Part shown: piece by piece, positions 15,519 through 24,071 of the stretch
Numbering within the stretch: position 1 is the first letter of the stretch
Layout: the number at the start of each line of letters is the position of its first letter
NCBI GenBank assembly: GCA_025356395.1
Contig: JANXTA010000139.1
Span: 1-38,231 of the forward strand
Direction: 5' to 3'
Origin: Betaproteobacteria bacterium
GTDB lineage: Bacteria > Pseudomonadota > Gammaproteobacteria > Burkholderiales > Burkholderiaceae_D
Length of the DNA stretch: 38,231 nucleotides
Notes under the pieces: model-generated
What the model was told of the DNA's origin: nothing
Databases searched by the model: none
Seen by the model: the letters and a program-made list of their open reading frames with translations, nothing else
Translations under genes and position numbers: made by a program

Positions 15519-16481
15519 TCAGATCACCATCAGATCCTTCCCGACGACGATCTTCCCCTCGAAGTTCTTCCGCACGTCGGCGGTCCACATCGCGTCGGTG
15601 ATCGACGGGTCGCCGCCCGGCACGAAGTGGCTCAGCACCAGCGTTTTCACGCCCGCGGCGGCGGCCACGCGGCCGAGCTGTTCGGTGGTCGTGTGGCTTT
15701 TCATCAGGTGCTCGAGCAGCGTCGGCGCATTGTCGATCTTCGCCATCATGGCTTCGAGCGCGGGCAGGTACATCACTTCGTGGACCAGCACGTCCGCGCC
15801 TTGCGCAAGCTTGATCAGTTCATCGCTGTAGGTCGTGTCGCCCGAGAACACGACCGATCGCATGCCGGTGGACGACGTGGTGTCGAAGCGATAGGCGAAC
15901 GACGGCTTGAGCGTGTAGTGATCGACCAGCGCCGCGGTCACGCGCACGCGATCGTCTTCCAGTACGACACCGGGTCCGGTCAGCTCCTCCACGTGGATCA
16001 ACGGCCGCAGTGGCGGACGTCCTTCCTCCTTCTCGCGCACTGCGAGATCGATCGCGTTCATGTCGAGGAAGTCGTCGATCATCCGGCCGATCGGCGGCGG
16101 GCCATGGAGGTGCACCGGCGTCTTCAGGCTGGTGGCCCAAGCGAGGAACACGAGGTTGCCGAAGTCGGCGTTGTGATCCGAATGCTGATGCGTGAGGAAG
16201 ACGTGGTCGAGGCTGCCGAGCGCCACGCCCGCCTTGACGAGTTGCGTGGCAACGCCGTTGCCGCAATCGATCACGTAAGGCCGACCATCGACCAGCAGCA
16301 GGTTGGCGGGCTGCGCACGGAAGGCCGACGGCGTCGGGCCGCCCTTCGTCCCGAGCAGGACAACCTGCGTCCCGGTCTTCGGTGCGGCCGGCGACTGCGC
16401 GAAGGCGTGGGGCCACGCCGTCGCGAGGCCCGCTCCGAACGCTGCCTTCAACAAGCGACGACGCGTTTTCGTTTCCATCAT
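15519..16481 (-). CDS. Tat-exported metallo-beta-lactamase-fold hydrolase
   Basis: 320 residues. The N-terminus has a twin-arginine type signal (TRRRLLKAA at 6-14, hydrophobic stretch, then PHAFAQS), so the folded metalloenzyme is probably exported to the periplasm. The metal motif is THQHSDHNADF with His98, His100, Asp102 and His103; further ligands are likely in VFSGDTTY and LVLSHFVPGG. The layout fits the RNase Z/arylsulfatase-like branch of the MBL fold, and the substrate is unknown. Its ATG overlaps the marR stop (minus strand), so the two genes form one transcription unit under MarR control. Confidence 0.87.
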   Translation of the reverse strand: MMETKTRRRLLKAAFGAGLATAWPHAFAQSPAAPKTGTQVVLLGTKGGPTPSAFRAQPANLLLVDGRPYVIDCGNGVATQLVKAGVALGSLDHVFLTHQHSDHNADFGNLVFLAWATSLKTPVHLHGPPPIGRMIDDFLDMNAIDLAVREKEEGRPPLRPLIHVEELTGPGVVLEDDRVRVTAALVDHYTLKPSFAYRFDTTSSTGMRSVVFSGDTTYSDELIKLAQGADVLVHEVMYLPALEAMMAKIDNAPTLLEHLMKSHTTTEQLGRVAAAAGVKTLVLSHFVPGGDPSITDAMWTADVRKNFEGKIVVGKDLMVI

Positions 16482-16939
16482 CAGGCGTCCCGGTCGAGGT
16501 TGGTTTTCACGCGCTTGAGCAATGCGACGAGCTGCGTGTGCTCGGCGGCATCGAGGCCCGCGACGGCCTTCGCGCTCAACCTGCGCGCCTGCGTCTTTAG
16601 CGTCTTCTGCACGGCCTTGCCGTCGATCGTGAGCGTCAGTCGCAGGTTGCGGCGGTCGTCCTCATCGGCGACGCCGTCGAGCAGTCCCTGTTCGCGCAGT
16701 CCCTTGATGAGTCGCGCGAGCTGGGCCTTGTCACGGCCACTGTGCTGCGCGAGATCGCTCTGCGTCGCACCCGGATGGCGCCCGAAGAACCCCAGCACTT
16801 TCGCGTCCATGTGCGTGATGTCGTGCGGCCCGTCGCGCAGGAAGCGGTACTGCAGCGAGCGGTAGTCGTGCATGACCGAATGGACGAGATCGAGCACGTC
16901 GCCGTCCGATTGATTGACAATATCTATCTTTTTTTGCAT
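16481..16939 (-). CDS. MarR-family transcriptional regulator
   Basis: 152 residues if started at the ATG at 16939 (MQKKIDIVNQSDGDVL); an ATG at 16951 or a TTG at 16957 would add four or six residues. The winged-helix region has HMDAKVLGFFGRHPGATQSDLAQHSGRDKAQLARLIKGLREQG and then the wing DEDDRRNLRLTLT, with the DxR motif typical of MarR. A dimer helix follows. A -10-like GATAAT on the minus strand just upstream would give a very short leader. The divergent siderophore-interacting gene and an inverted repeat in the shared control region suggest autoregulation and control of both sides. Confidence 0.88.
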   Translation of the reverse strand: MQKKIDIVNQSDGDVLDLVHSVMHDYRSLQYRFLRDGPHDITHMDAKVLGFFGRHPGATQSDLAQHSGRDKAQLARLIKGLREQGLLDGVADEDDRRNLRLTLTIDGKAVQKTLKTQARRLSAKAVAGLDAAEHTQLVALLKRVKTNLDRDA

Positions 16940-16958
16940 GATGAATGACATTATCAAT
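16913..16958. promoter_or_regulatory. Divergent promoter with inverted repeat, probable MarR operator
   Basis: ATTGACAATATC (16913-16924) and GACATTATCAAT (16947-16958) form an imperfect inverted repeat with ten of twelve bases matching. The left arm contains a perfect -35 TTGACA (16915-16920), with a -10-like CATGAT at 16937-16942, 16 bases on, reading toward the siderophore-interacting gene. The right arm contains, on the minus strand, a -10-like GATAAT for marR. The stretch is strikingly AT-rich for this DNA. Binding by the MarR protein is inferred. Confidence 0.55.
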
Positions 16959-16977
16959 CAAATATCGAAAATCTGCC

Positions 16978-17718
16978 ATGCGTAGTTTGCCGCTGATCAG
17001 CCGCGTTCAGCGCGTCCGCCACGAGATTAGGCGGCGCACTGTCGAAGTGGTCAGGGTCGAGACCATCACGCCGCACTGCCGTAGTGTCACCTTCGGCGAC
17101 GAATCGTTTGCGGATTTCATCAGTGCGTCGTTCGACGACCATGTCAAGTTCATCCTCGATGCGGACGGCGCGACACCGGTCATGCGCGACTACACGCCCC
17201 GTCGCTTCGACGCCGCGAAGCGCGAGCTGACGATCGAATTCGCGCTGCACGGCGATGGTCCGGTGGCCGACTGGGCCGCGCAGGCGAGCCCGGGCCAGCG
17301 CGTGACGATCGCCGGCCCACGCGGTTCGATGATCGTGCCGATGGACTACGACTGGCACCTGTTCATCGCCGACGAGACCGGCCTGCCGGCGATCGCGAGA
17401 CGCCTCGAGGAACTACCGGCCGGCGCGCACGCGCTGGTGTTCGCGCAGGTCGACGATGCTGCCGACCGACGCGCATTCGAAACGAAGGCCGACCTGACGA
17501 CGCGGTGGTTCGGCGACGCGAGCGCAGTGATCGATGCGGTGCGGGCGATCGACCTGCCGATCGGCGAGGGCTATGCCTGGGGTGCGGGTGAAGCCGGTGC
17601 CATGGCCACGCTGCGGCGCGTGCTGGTCGACGAGAAGGGCCACCATCGTCAGGCGATCCGTACCGCGGCCTACTGGAAGCAGGGCGCCATCGCGCACCAC
17701 GAAAACCTCGAGGGCTGA
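16978..17718 (+). CDS. Siderophore-interacting protein (FAD/NAD(P)H ferric reductase family)
   Basis: 246 residues from the ATG at 16978 (MRSLPLISRVQRVRHE). It follows the SIP/ViuB plan: an FAD-binding beta-barrel with VKFILDADG and MRDYTPRRFDAAKRELTIEF, then GPRGSMIVP, DYDWHLFIADETGLPAIARRLEELP, and a C-terminal SIP domain with GEGYAWGAGEAGAM and AYWKQG. Such cytosolic flavoenzymes release iron from ferric siderophores by reduction. It is divergent from a marR-MBL unit across an operator-like region. No siderophore transporter is in the window, so the iron source is unknown. Confidence 0.9.
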   Translation: MRSLPLISRVQRVRHEIRRRTVEVVRVETITPHCRSVTFGDESFADFISASFDDHVKFILDADGATPVMRDYTPRRFDAAKRELTIEFALHGDGPVADWAAQASPGQRVTIAGPRGSMIVPMDYDWHLFIADETGLPAIARRLEELPAGAHALVFAQVDDAADRRAFETKADLTTRWFGDASAVIDAVRAIDLPIGEGYAWGAGEAGAMATLRRVLVDEKGHHRQAIRTAAYWKQGAIAHHENLEG

Positions 17719-17727
17719 CGAACCGCG

Positions 17728-19128
17728 CTAGACCAGCCGAGTGATCTTCTTCTTCCGCCACACCAGCCGGTAGTAAGCGGCCTGCAGGATCAGCATCGTG
17801 ATGAACGTGACCGGGTAGGCCATCCACACGCCCTCGATGCCGAAGCGATCGGCCAGCGCATAGGCCGTCGGGACCTCGACGGCCACGATGCAGAGGATCG
17901 AGATGGCCGTGGGGACCAGCACCGTCCCCGACGCCCGCATCACGCCGCTGAGGATCGCCGCACAGCCGTAGACCACGCTGCTCCACAACATGATGTGGAG
18001 CAGCGATTGCGCGAGTTCGACGACCGGCTCGCTGGTGATGAAGATACCGACGATGTAGCGCGACAGCAGGTAGCCGAGCACCACCAGGCTGCCGGTCAGC
18101 ACCAGCGTCATGCGCATCGCCGTCGCGGTGATGGCGCCGAGCCGGTCGTTGCGGCCGGCGCCGATCGCCTGGGCGCAGAGGATCGACGCGGTGATCGCGA
18201 TCGAGATCGCCGGGAACTGGACGTAATTGACCACCTGGTTGACCGCGCCGTAGGCCGCGGTCGCATCGGCCCCGAAGCGGTTGACGAGCGCCAGCAACGC
18301 GATCTCTGCGAGCGACATCACGATCACCTGCATGCCGGTCGGCAGGCCGATGCGCACGACCAGCCGCAGCAGCTTCGGATCGATGTGCAGCGACCGCAAC
18401 AGTTCGCGGTCGGGTGCGAGCGGATGCTTCGTCCGGCGCATATAGGAGAACAGGAAGCATAGCGAGACGAGGAACGAGCCGATGGTCGCAGTCGCCGCGG
18501 ACGTGACGCCGAGGCCGGGGAAGCCGAACCAGCCGCGGATCAAGCCGGGCGTCAGCACGCACGAGATCCCGGTCGAGATCAGCAGCGCGTACAGCGGCGT
18601 CACGGTGTCGCCGACGCCCCGCATCATCTGCGTCGCGAGCAGGAAGACCAGCAGTCCGGGCATCGCGAACATCATCACGCGGGCATAGGCGATCGCGTCG
18701 GGCAACACGGATGGCGGCGTCCGCAACAGGTGCAGCATGTTCTCGGTGAAGATGCCGCCCAGCAACGCGATCGCGATGCCGAAGGCCAGACCGAGCGCCA
18801 GCGCGGTACCGGCGATGGCTTTCACCTTGTGGGTCTCGCCGGCGCCCCAGGCCTGGCCGATCAGCACGGACGCGCCGGCCCCGACGCCGATGATCAGCGA
18901 GATCAGGAAGAAGACGATCGGGAATACCGAGGCCACGGCCGCCAGCGCATGCGTGCCCAGCATCTGGCCGATGAACACGTTGTTGAACGTGCCCGACAAC
19001 GACTGCAGCACGTTGCCGAACAGCATCGGACCGAGGAAGGCGAGGAACACGCGCCACAGCGGACGGTCGTCGGACTGGACGTGGGTCTTGTCGGCCGTCG
19101 ACGTGACGCCTCGATCTTCGAGCGCCAA
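17728..19128 (-). CDS. MATE family multidrug/organic-cation efflux transporter
   Basis: 466 residues with about 12 hydrophobic segments in two similar halves, as usual for MATE. N-terminal half: FLAFLGPMLFGNVLQSLSGT, NNVFIGQMLGTHALAAVA, GAGASVLIGQAWGAG. C-terminal half: IGLPTGMQVIVMSLAEIALL, ALVNRFGADATAAYGAVNQV, CAQAIGAGRNDR. These transporters export cationic drugs using sodium or proton gradients. The only upstream start I see is the TTG at 19128, five bases after the DUF3429 stop, so the two are probably cotranscribed. It converges with the siderophore-interacting gene across a nine-base gap with no terminator. Confidence 0.92.
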   Translation of the reverse strand: MALEDRGVTSTADKTHVQSDDRPLWRVFLAFLGPMLFGNVLQSLSGTFNNVFIGQMLGTHALAAVASVFPIVFFLISLIIGVGAGASVLIGQAWGAGETHKVKAIAGTALALGLAFGIAIALLGGIFTENMLHLLRTPPSVLPDAIAYARVMMFAMPGLLVFLLATQMMRGVGDTVTPLYALLISTGISCVLTPGLIRGWFGFPGLGVTSAATATIGSFLVSLCFLFSYMRRTKHPLAPDRELLRSLHIDPKLLRLVVRIGLPTGMQVIVMSLAEIALLALVNRFGADATAAYGAVNQVVNYVQFPAISIAITASILCAQAIGAGRNDRLGAITATAMRMTLVLTGSLVVLGYLLSRYIVGIFITSEPVVELAQSLLHIMLWSSVVYGCAAILSGVMRASGTVLVPTAISILCIVAVEVPTAYALADRFGIEGVWMAYPVTFITMLILQAAYYRLVWRKKKITRLV

Positions 19129-19132
19129 CGGA

Positions 19133-19573
19133 TCAGCTCCCGAGCGCGCCGGAGAGACAGCTCAGGGTCGCGGCGATCGTGAGGCGCAGGCGCAGCGGCA
19201 GCCAGCGTTCGACGTGCTCCTTGCGGTATACATTGCGATCGACGACATAGCAGCCGATCAGCATGGCTGCATGGATCGCGAGGCCGACGCGGGGCTGCAG
19301 CAGGACCGCGATCCACGCGACGATCGAAGGCACGACGCCCCAAACGAACAGTCGCGTGGCGGGCTCGGCCTGCGGGAACGCGAGCCCCCAGTGAATGGCG
19401 CCGATGAACGACAGCACGACCGCGGCATAGACCGTGAGCGACTGCGACGCCAGTGGCCGCCAGTCGGGCTGGGACCACCAGACCAGCACCGCACCGAGCA
19501 CGAAGGGGAGGACGGCGAGATAGCCCAGGCGAGTCGCGACGAGCGTACGCGGAGAAGGGGAAAGGACGGTCAA
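19133..19573 (-). CDS. DUF3429 family membrane protein
   Basis: 146 residues from a TTG at 19573, preceded by GGAG at good spacing; an in-frame ATG at 19651 would add 26 polar residues with no ribosome site and is less likely. Four to five hydrophobic segments are visible, with the DUF3429 pattern TRLGYLAVLPFVLGAVLVWW, VVLSFIGAIHWGLAF, WGVVPSIVAWIAVLL and LIGCYVVDRNVY. It is an inner-membrane protein of unknown function. It precedes the MATE gene with a four-base gap, suggesting one operon. Confidence 0.8.
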   Translation of the reverse strand: MTVLSPSPRTLVATRLGYLAVLPFVLGAVLVWWSQPDWRPLASQSLTVYAAVVLSFIGAIHWGLAFPQAEPATRLFVWGVVPSIVAWIAVLLQPRVGLAIHAAMLIGCYVVDRNVYRKEHVERWLPLRLRLTIAATLSCLSGALGS

Positions 19574-19674
19574 GGAAAATCTCCGGGCTCTGAAGTCTGT
19601 GTCAGTGGCAGCACGTTCTACGCTTGCGCCTTCCGTCGGTCGCGTGAGCATGCCGCACGACCCTGCTGTCTCGA

Positions 19675-21600
19675 TTGTCTCGCATCGTCATGATCCCGCT
19701 CTCCCCGAAACCACGCCGTGTCTTCGTCCTCGGCGTCACCGGCACCCTGGCGCCGGACGACAGCGCGCAACTGCTCGCCGGTGCGACGAAGGATGCGTGG
19801 GCGATCGATCACGATGCGCACGTGCTCGCGCTCGCAGCCGCGCGCGACCTCGGCGTGTCGCTCTTCCTGGACGCAGAGGGTGCCGATCTCGCCGAAGGCC
19901 ATGCTCACCTGCTCGGCCACTTGATCGGCATCGACTGGAAAGAGAGCCGCCACGTCAAGGGCATCGCCGACGATCCGAAGCAGATCCGCAACCGGGCATT
20001 CCATGCGGCCGCGCAAGTGTTTCGTCGCGTCAGCATCAGCGATGGCCGGCCGATCGTGTTGCAGCTCGAAGACCTGCACTGGGCTGATGGCGAGAGTCTC
20101 GATTTCCTCGCGTATCTGCCCGAGATCGACCGGGACGTGCCGCTCCTGATCCTCGCGTTCAGCCGGCCGGTGCTGTTCGAGCGGCGCGCCGCCCGGTGTG
20201 CCGCCGACATCCACCGGCGCATCGATCCCGCGCCGCTCGACCAACGCGCGAGTCGTGACCTGGCCAACGAGATCTTGAAGAAGCTGCCCGAGGCACCGGC
20301 TGCGCTTCGCGAGCTCGTCATTGGAGGCGCCGAGGGCAATCCGTTCTACATGCAAGAGCTGGTCAAGATGCTCATCGACCAGAAGGCGATCGAGACGCGG
20401 GCCGGCGACGGAGATCGTTGGCGAGTCGATGCCGACCGACTCATCGTCACGACGGTGCCTTCGACCTTGACCGGCGTGCTGCAAGACCGACTCGATGCAT
20501 TGCCCGCCGTCGAGCGACGGACGCTGCAGCAAGCGAGCGTGATCGGCTTGGTGTTCTGGGACAAGGCGTTGATCGCACTGGACGAGCGGGCGGCCCAGAC
20601 GCTGCCGTTGCTCGTGATTCGCGAGCTCGCGCTGCCTCGTGGCGACATCGGCGACGACCTCCGCGAATATGCGTTCAAGCACGCGATGCTGCATCAGGTC
20701 ACCTATGCGATGGTGCTCAAACGGGACCGCTGCGACCTGCGCGGCAAGCTCGCTCGCTGGCGCGCCGCACACACCGGGCTGAGAGCCAATGACTTCCTCG
20801 GCACCGCGGCCGAACATTTCGAGGAAGCCGGCGGCGACGCGAATGCGGCCGACTTCCATGCGCGAGCAGCCGAACAGGCCCAGCTGCGGCTCGCGCACGA
20901 GTTCGTCCACAAGCACGTTGCCAGGGCGCATGCACTGCTCGACAGCAACCCAGCCATCGACGATCCAGCCCTGCGCTGGCGCCTCCTCCTGAAACGCGAG
21001 CTCACGCTCCACCTCGCAGGTAACCGCGTCGAACAGCGACTCGAGATCGAAAGGCTGGAGCGGCTGGTCGAGCAGCGCGACGATGATCGCTGGCGCGCGT
21101 ACGCGGCGTCGCGACGTGCCCATCTGGGCTTGAGGACGACGCTGCGCGCTTCTGCGATCGGGCCGCGCTGTTCGCAGGACGTACCGGCGACATGGAACTG
21201 CAATTGCTGGCCACTCGGCTACGGGCGTACGCCCTGCTGATGCAGGGCGAGTGGGACGACGGCCGGCGCCTTCTCGAGGAGGTGCTCGTGCAAGCGCAGG
21301 CGAAGGGATACCAGACGGTCGCGGCAGGGACGTTGCCGTGTCTGGCGATCGCCGCCGAACTGCACGGCGACCTGATGCTCGGGCTGGCCTACGGTGGGCA
21401 GCATTTGGCCGCGTGCCGCGCCAGCGGCGACTGGGATGCCGAAGCGCTGGCCCATAGCAACCTCGGACTGGGCTTGCTCGCCGTCGGCGATCTCGTCGGT
21501 GCCCGACGTGAACTCGAAGAGGCTTTGCCGCTGAGCCGGGCCAATGCCGAGCGACCGATCGAATGCATGACGCTCTATGTCTTCGAACCGTGTAGCGCCG
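19675..21600 (+). pseudogene. AAA-ATPase/TPR signalling protein, truncated at both ends and frameshifted
   Basis: The frame from about 19675 encodes the middle of a large AAA_16/TPR protein of the type often fused to a class III adenylate cyclase: EGHAHLLGHLIGIDWKESRH, Walker B VLQLEDLHWADGESLDFLAYL, LLILAFSRPVLFERR, GGAEGNPFYMQELVKMLID, STLTGVLQDRLDALP and YAFKHAMLHQVTY. No Walker A (GxxGxGK) or cyclase domain precedes it. Near 21131 the frame shifts: the TPR-like part continues at EDDAARFCDRAALFAGRTGD, then MELQLLATRLRAYALLMQGEW, and fades out around 21590 where other sequence begins. Three separate lesions make it a clear pseudogene. Confidence 0.8.
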
Positions 21601-21630
21601 CGTTGACGGCATCCTCGAACGGTGTGTGCG

Positions 21631-23068
21631 CTATGCCTCGAGCTGAATGGAATCGCGGTCTCCGGCCCGCTTTCCCCGCATCGCCTGATCTCCCGCTTCA
21701 GCGATCAATTGGTCGATCGACCGATCGGTTCCATTCCAGGCGATGCCCATCGTCACGGTCAGCAGCGCGGAAGTCTTCGAACCTGCATGGGGAATGGCCA
21801 GGGCTGTCACAGCGGCACGGAAGCGTTCAGCGACCCATCGAGCGGAAGGCAGGTCGACATCTGGCAACACGATGATGAATTCCTCGCCACCCTTGCGAAA
21901 GGCGAGGTCGCGCGTACGTCGCGAGGGTCTGACCCACCTTGCGGAGTGCGTGATCGCCATTGCTGTCGCCGTAGCAATGGTTGAATGCGCTGAAGTGATC
22001 GATGTCGATGAAGAGGACGGCTGCCTGCTTCCACGGGCATTCCTGCGTCCCGAGCACGAGTCCTTCCAAATCGGCAAGAGCCCTGCGATTACGCAGCCCC
22101 GTCAGGACATCCGTGTGGGCTTCGACGGTCAGCGCCTCGACCTCCGAACGCAAGCGAAGGACCGCGTCGGCGAGCTTCGGCTGCCCGTGCAGCGCCTGGC
22201 GAATATCGATCCCGAACCGGACCACCTGATCGCCGCCGCGTGACTTCGCTGCATACATCGCGATATCGGCATCGCTCAGACTCCGATTGAGGGGTTGCGA
22301 CGAGAATTCGGCCAAGCCGGCGGACAGCGTGATGGAGACGGACTGGTCACCGGAGAACATGGGTAGCCGGGTCTACTCGAGCGCGTTCTCGGGCAGTCGC
22401 TGCGTATCATCAAGCGACTGGCCCGGAAACAACGCGACGAACTCGCCGCCGTCGCACCGCGCGAGGATCGCCGTGCCGGGCAACGATTGCACGAGACGGT
22501 TTGCGATCGTCTTTAAGACCTGGTCTCCCACCGCGTGTCCGTACCTGTCGTTGACATGCTTGAAGCGATCGATGTCGAATATGGCCAAAGCCGCGGTGCT
22601 GCCGCCCTGTTGAAGGGTTTTCGCCTCGTCGGCGAACATCGCCCGATTTCCGAGGCCCGTCAGTTGATCGCCGAAGGCCTTTGCGATGAGCTGCTTCTCT
22701 CGCCATCTCTGTGCTGTCGTATCGATCGCGGACAAGACGATGGCGTCGAAATCCGCGACGTCCAGAGCATTCACCGCTTCGACCTTCACATGCCTCATGT
22801 CGCCGGCGTCGCTCAGGACGTCGCCTTCCAGGGATTGTGACGGCGACGCGGCATGCCCCTCGACGATCGAGCACACGAACGCTTCGCATCGGGCGGGATC
22901 GGTAAAGAATCCGGAGAAGGCGACACCAGCACAATGCTCGTTGAAAAGAACTTCGGCAGCCGGGTTGGCGTACAGGATCGTCGCCGATCGATCCACAACG
23001 AAGGCTGCGGTCGGCAGCCGGGCGACGATGGTCTGATAGAAATACTCGGGGGTATTCATCGGGTCCAC
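21631..23068 (-). pseudogene. PAS-GGDEF-GGDEF protein, broken by an amber codon and a frameshift
   Basis: Read on the minus strand from 23068 (MDPMNTPEYFYQTIVARLP). A PAS domain (about 10-120, FVVDRSATILYANPAAEVLF) is followed by a first GGDEF domain with GDQLTGLGNRAMFADE and LAIFDIDRFKHVNDRYGHAVGD. Its signature reads DGGEF. At 22373-22375 an in-frame TAG interrupts it; the same frame then continues VSITLSAGLAEF and DADIAMYAAKSRG, the proper end of the domain. A second GGDEF domain begins AHTDVLTGLRNRRAL and contains LFIDIDHFSAFNHCYGD. Near 21912 the frame shifts, and the other frame carries AFRKGGEEFIIVLPDVDL to the stop at 21631. Two lesions, so a full-length product is not expected. Confidence 0.85.
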
Positions 23069-23153
23069 GCAATTCGGGAAGTCGAACTGTTTTCGGCTCG
23101 CAGGCAGAGAACTGAACCGGGATGTCGATTCTCTTCGTGCTCCCGTGTCTTTT

Positions 23154-23969
23154 TCACAGTTCGGCCGCGTAGTCGATGATGAGCGGCGCGTGGTCCGAAA
23201 AGCGTTGGTCCTTGTAGATCGCAGTTCGCGTCGCTTGGGCCGCGATCCCCGGCGTCGCGATCTGGTAGTCGATGCGCCATCCCACGTTGTTGGCCCACGC
23301 CTGGCCGCGATTGCTCCACCACGTATAGCTCTCGCTCGTCGTCTCGGGATGCAACGTTCGGTAGACGTCGACCCAGCCGAGCTCGTCGAACACGCGCGTC
23401 AGCCATGCGCGTTCCTCGGGCAGGAAGCCCGAGTTCTTCTGGTTGCTACGCCAGTTCTTCAGGTCGATCTCGCGATGCGCGATGTTCCAGTCGCCGCAAA
23501 GCACGAACTCGCGGCCTGTCGTCTTGCTCTCGGCCACCAACGCGGCCAGATGCGGCATGAACTCTTCGAGGAAACGGAACTTCGCTCCCTGGCGTTCTGG
23601 TGAACTCGAGCCCGACGGCATGTAGAGGCTGATGACCGACAGCTTGCGGATGCCCGCCCTGTCGTCGCGATCGAAATCGGCCCGCACGTAGCGGCCCTCG
23701 GCATCGAATTCCTGTGACTGGAAGCCCACGTGCGTGCTGGCCGGCGGCATGCGTGCGTACAGCCCAGCGCCGCTATAACCCTTCTTTTCGGCGTAATGGA
23801 ACCAGCCAGCGTGCGTAGCATTCGCCAGGAGCTCCGCTGTCATGTCCGCCTGCTGGGCCTTCAATTCCTGGACGCAGATGACGTCGGCGTGTTGTGTGGC
23901 GAACCACTCGAACGCGCCTTTGCGGGCCGCGGAGCGGATGCCGTTCATGTTCAGCGAGATAATACGCAC
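23154..23969 (-). CDS. xth: Exodeoxyribonuclease III / AP endonuclease
   Basis: 271 residues, typical length. Xth-family motifs: start MRIISLNMNGIRSAARKG with the metal-site Asn, ICVQELKAQ with catalytic Glu, the GYSGAGLYAR motif, LCGDWNIAHREIDL with catalytic Asp and Asn, and the C-terminal SDHAPLIIDY with the catalytic His. It cleaves at abasic sites and trims 3' ends in base-excision repair. WRSNQKNSGFLPEERAW is the usual insertion of this group. It is divergent from pyrE, an arrangement widespread in beta-proteobacteria. Confidence 0.96.
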   Translation of the reverse strand: MRIISLNMNGIRSAARKGAFEWFATQHADVICVQELKAQQADMTAELLANATHAGWFHYAEKKGYSGAGLYARMPPASTHVGFQSQEFDAEGRYVRADFDRDDRAGIRKLSVISLYMPSGSSSPERQGAKFRFLEEFMPHLAALVAESKTTGREFVLCGDWNIAHREIDLKNWRSNQKNSGFLPEERAWLTRVFDELGWVDVYRTLHPETTSESYTWWSNRGQAWANNVGWRIDYQIATPGIAAQATRTAIYKDQRFSDHAPLIIDYAAEL

Positions 23970-24023
23970 GGCATTCCGGTTCCCCCTCCGCCACGGGCGC
24001 GCAAAAGGTTTCAGGACGCGTCG

Positions 24024-24071
24024 ATGTCGGGAGGCGGCATCAAAGACGCAATGAACGAGAGATCGCTTTGA
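24024..24071 (+). other. Possible short upstream reading frame overlapping the pyrE start
   Basis: ATG at 24024 opens a 15-codon frame (MSGGGIKDAMNERSL) whose TGA (24069-24071) overlaps the pyrE TTG (24068-24070). CAGGA lies about eight bases before the ATG; a second ATG at 24051 is in the same frame. It could provide translational coupling for the weak TTG start, or be chance. Confidence 0.3.

Noticed and set aside
19618-21612. 664-codon minus-strand open frame opposite the AAA/TPR remnant
   Set aside because: I considered whether this was the real gene, since the plus strand is broken. The plus-strand frames carry clear AAA/TPR motifs and the minus strand none.
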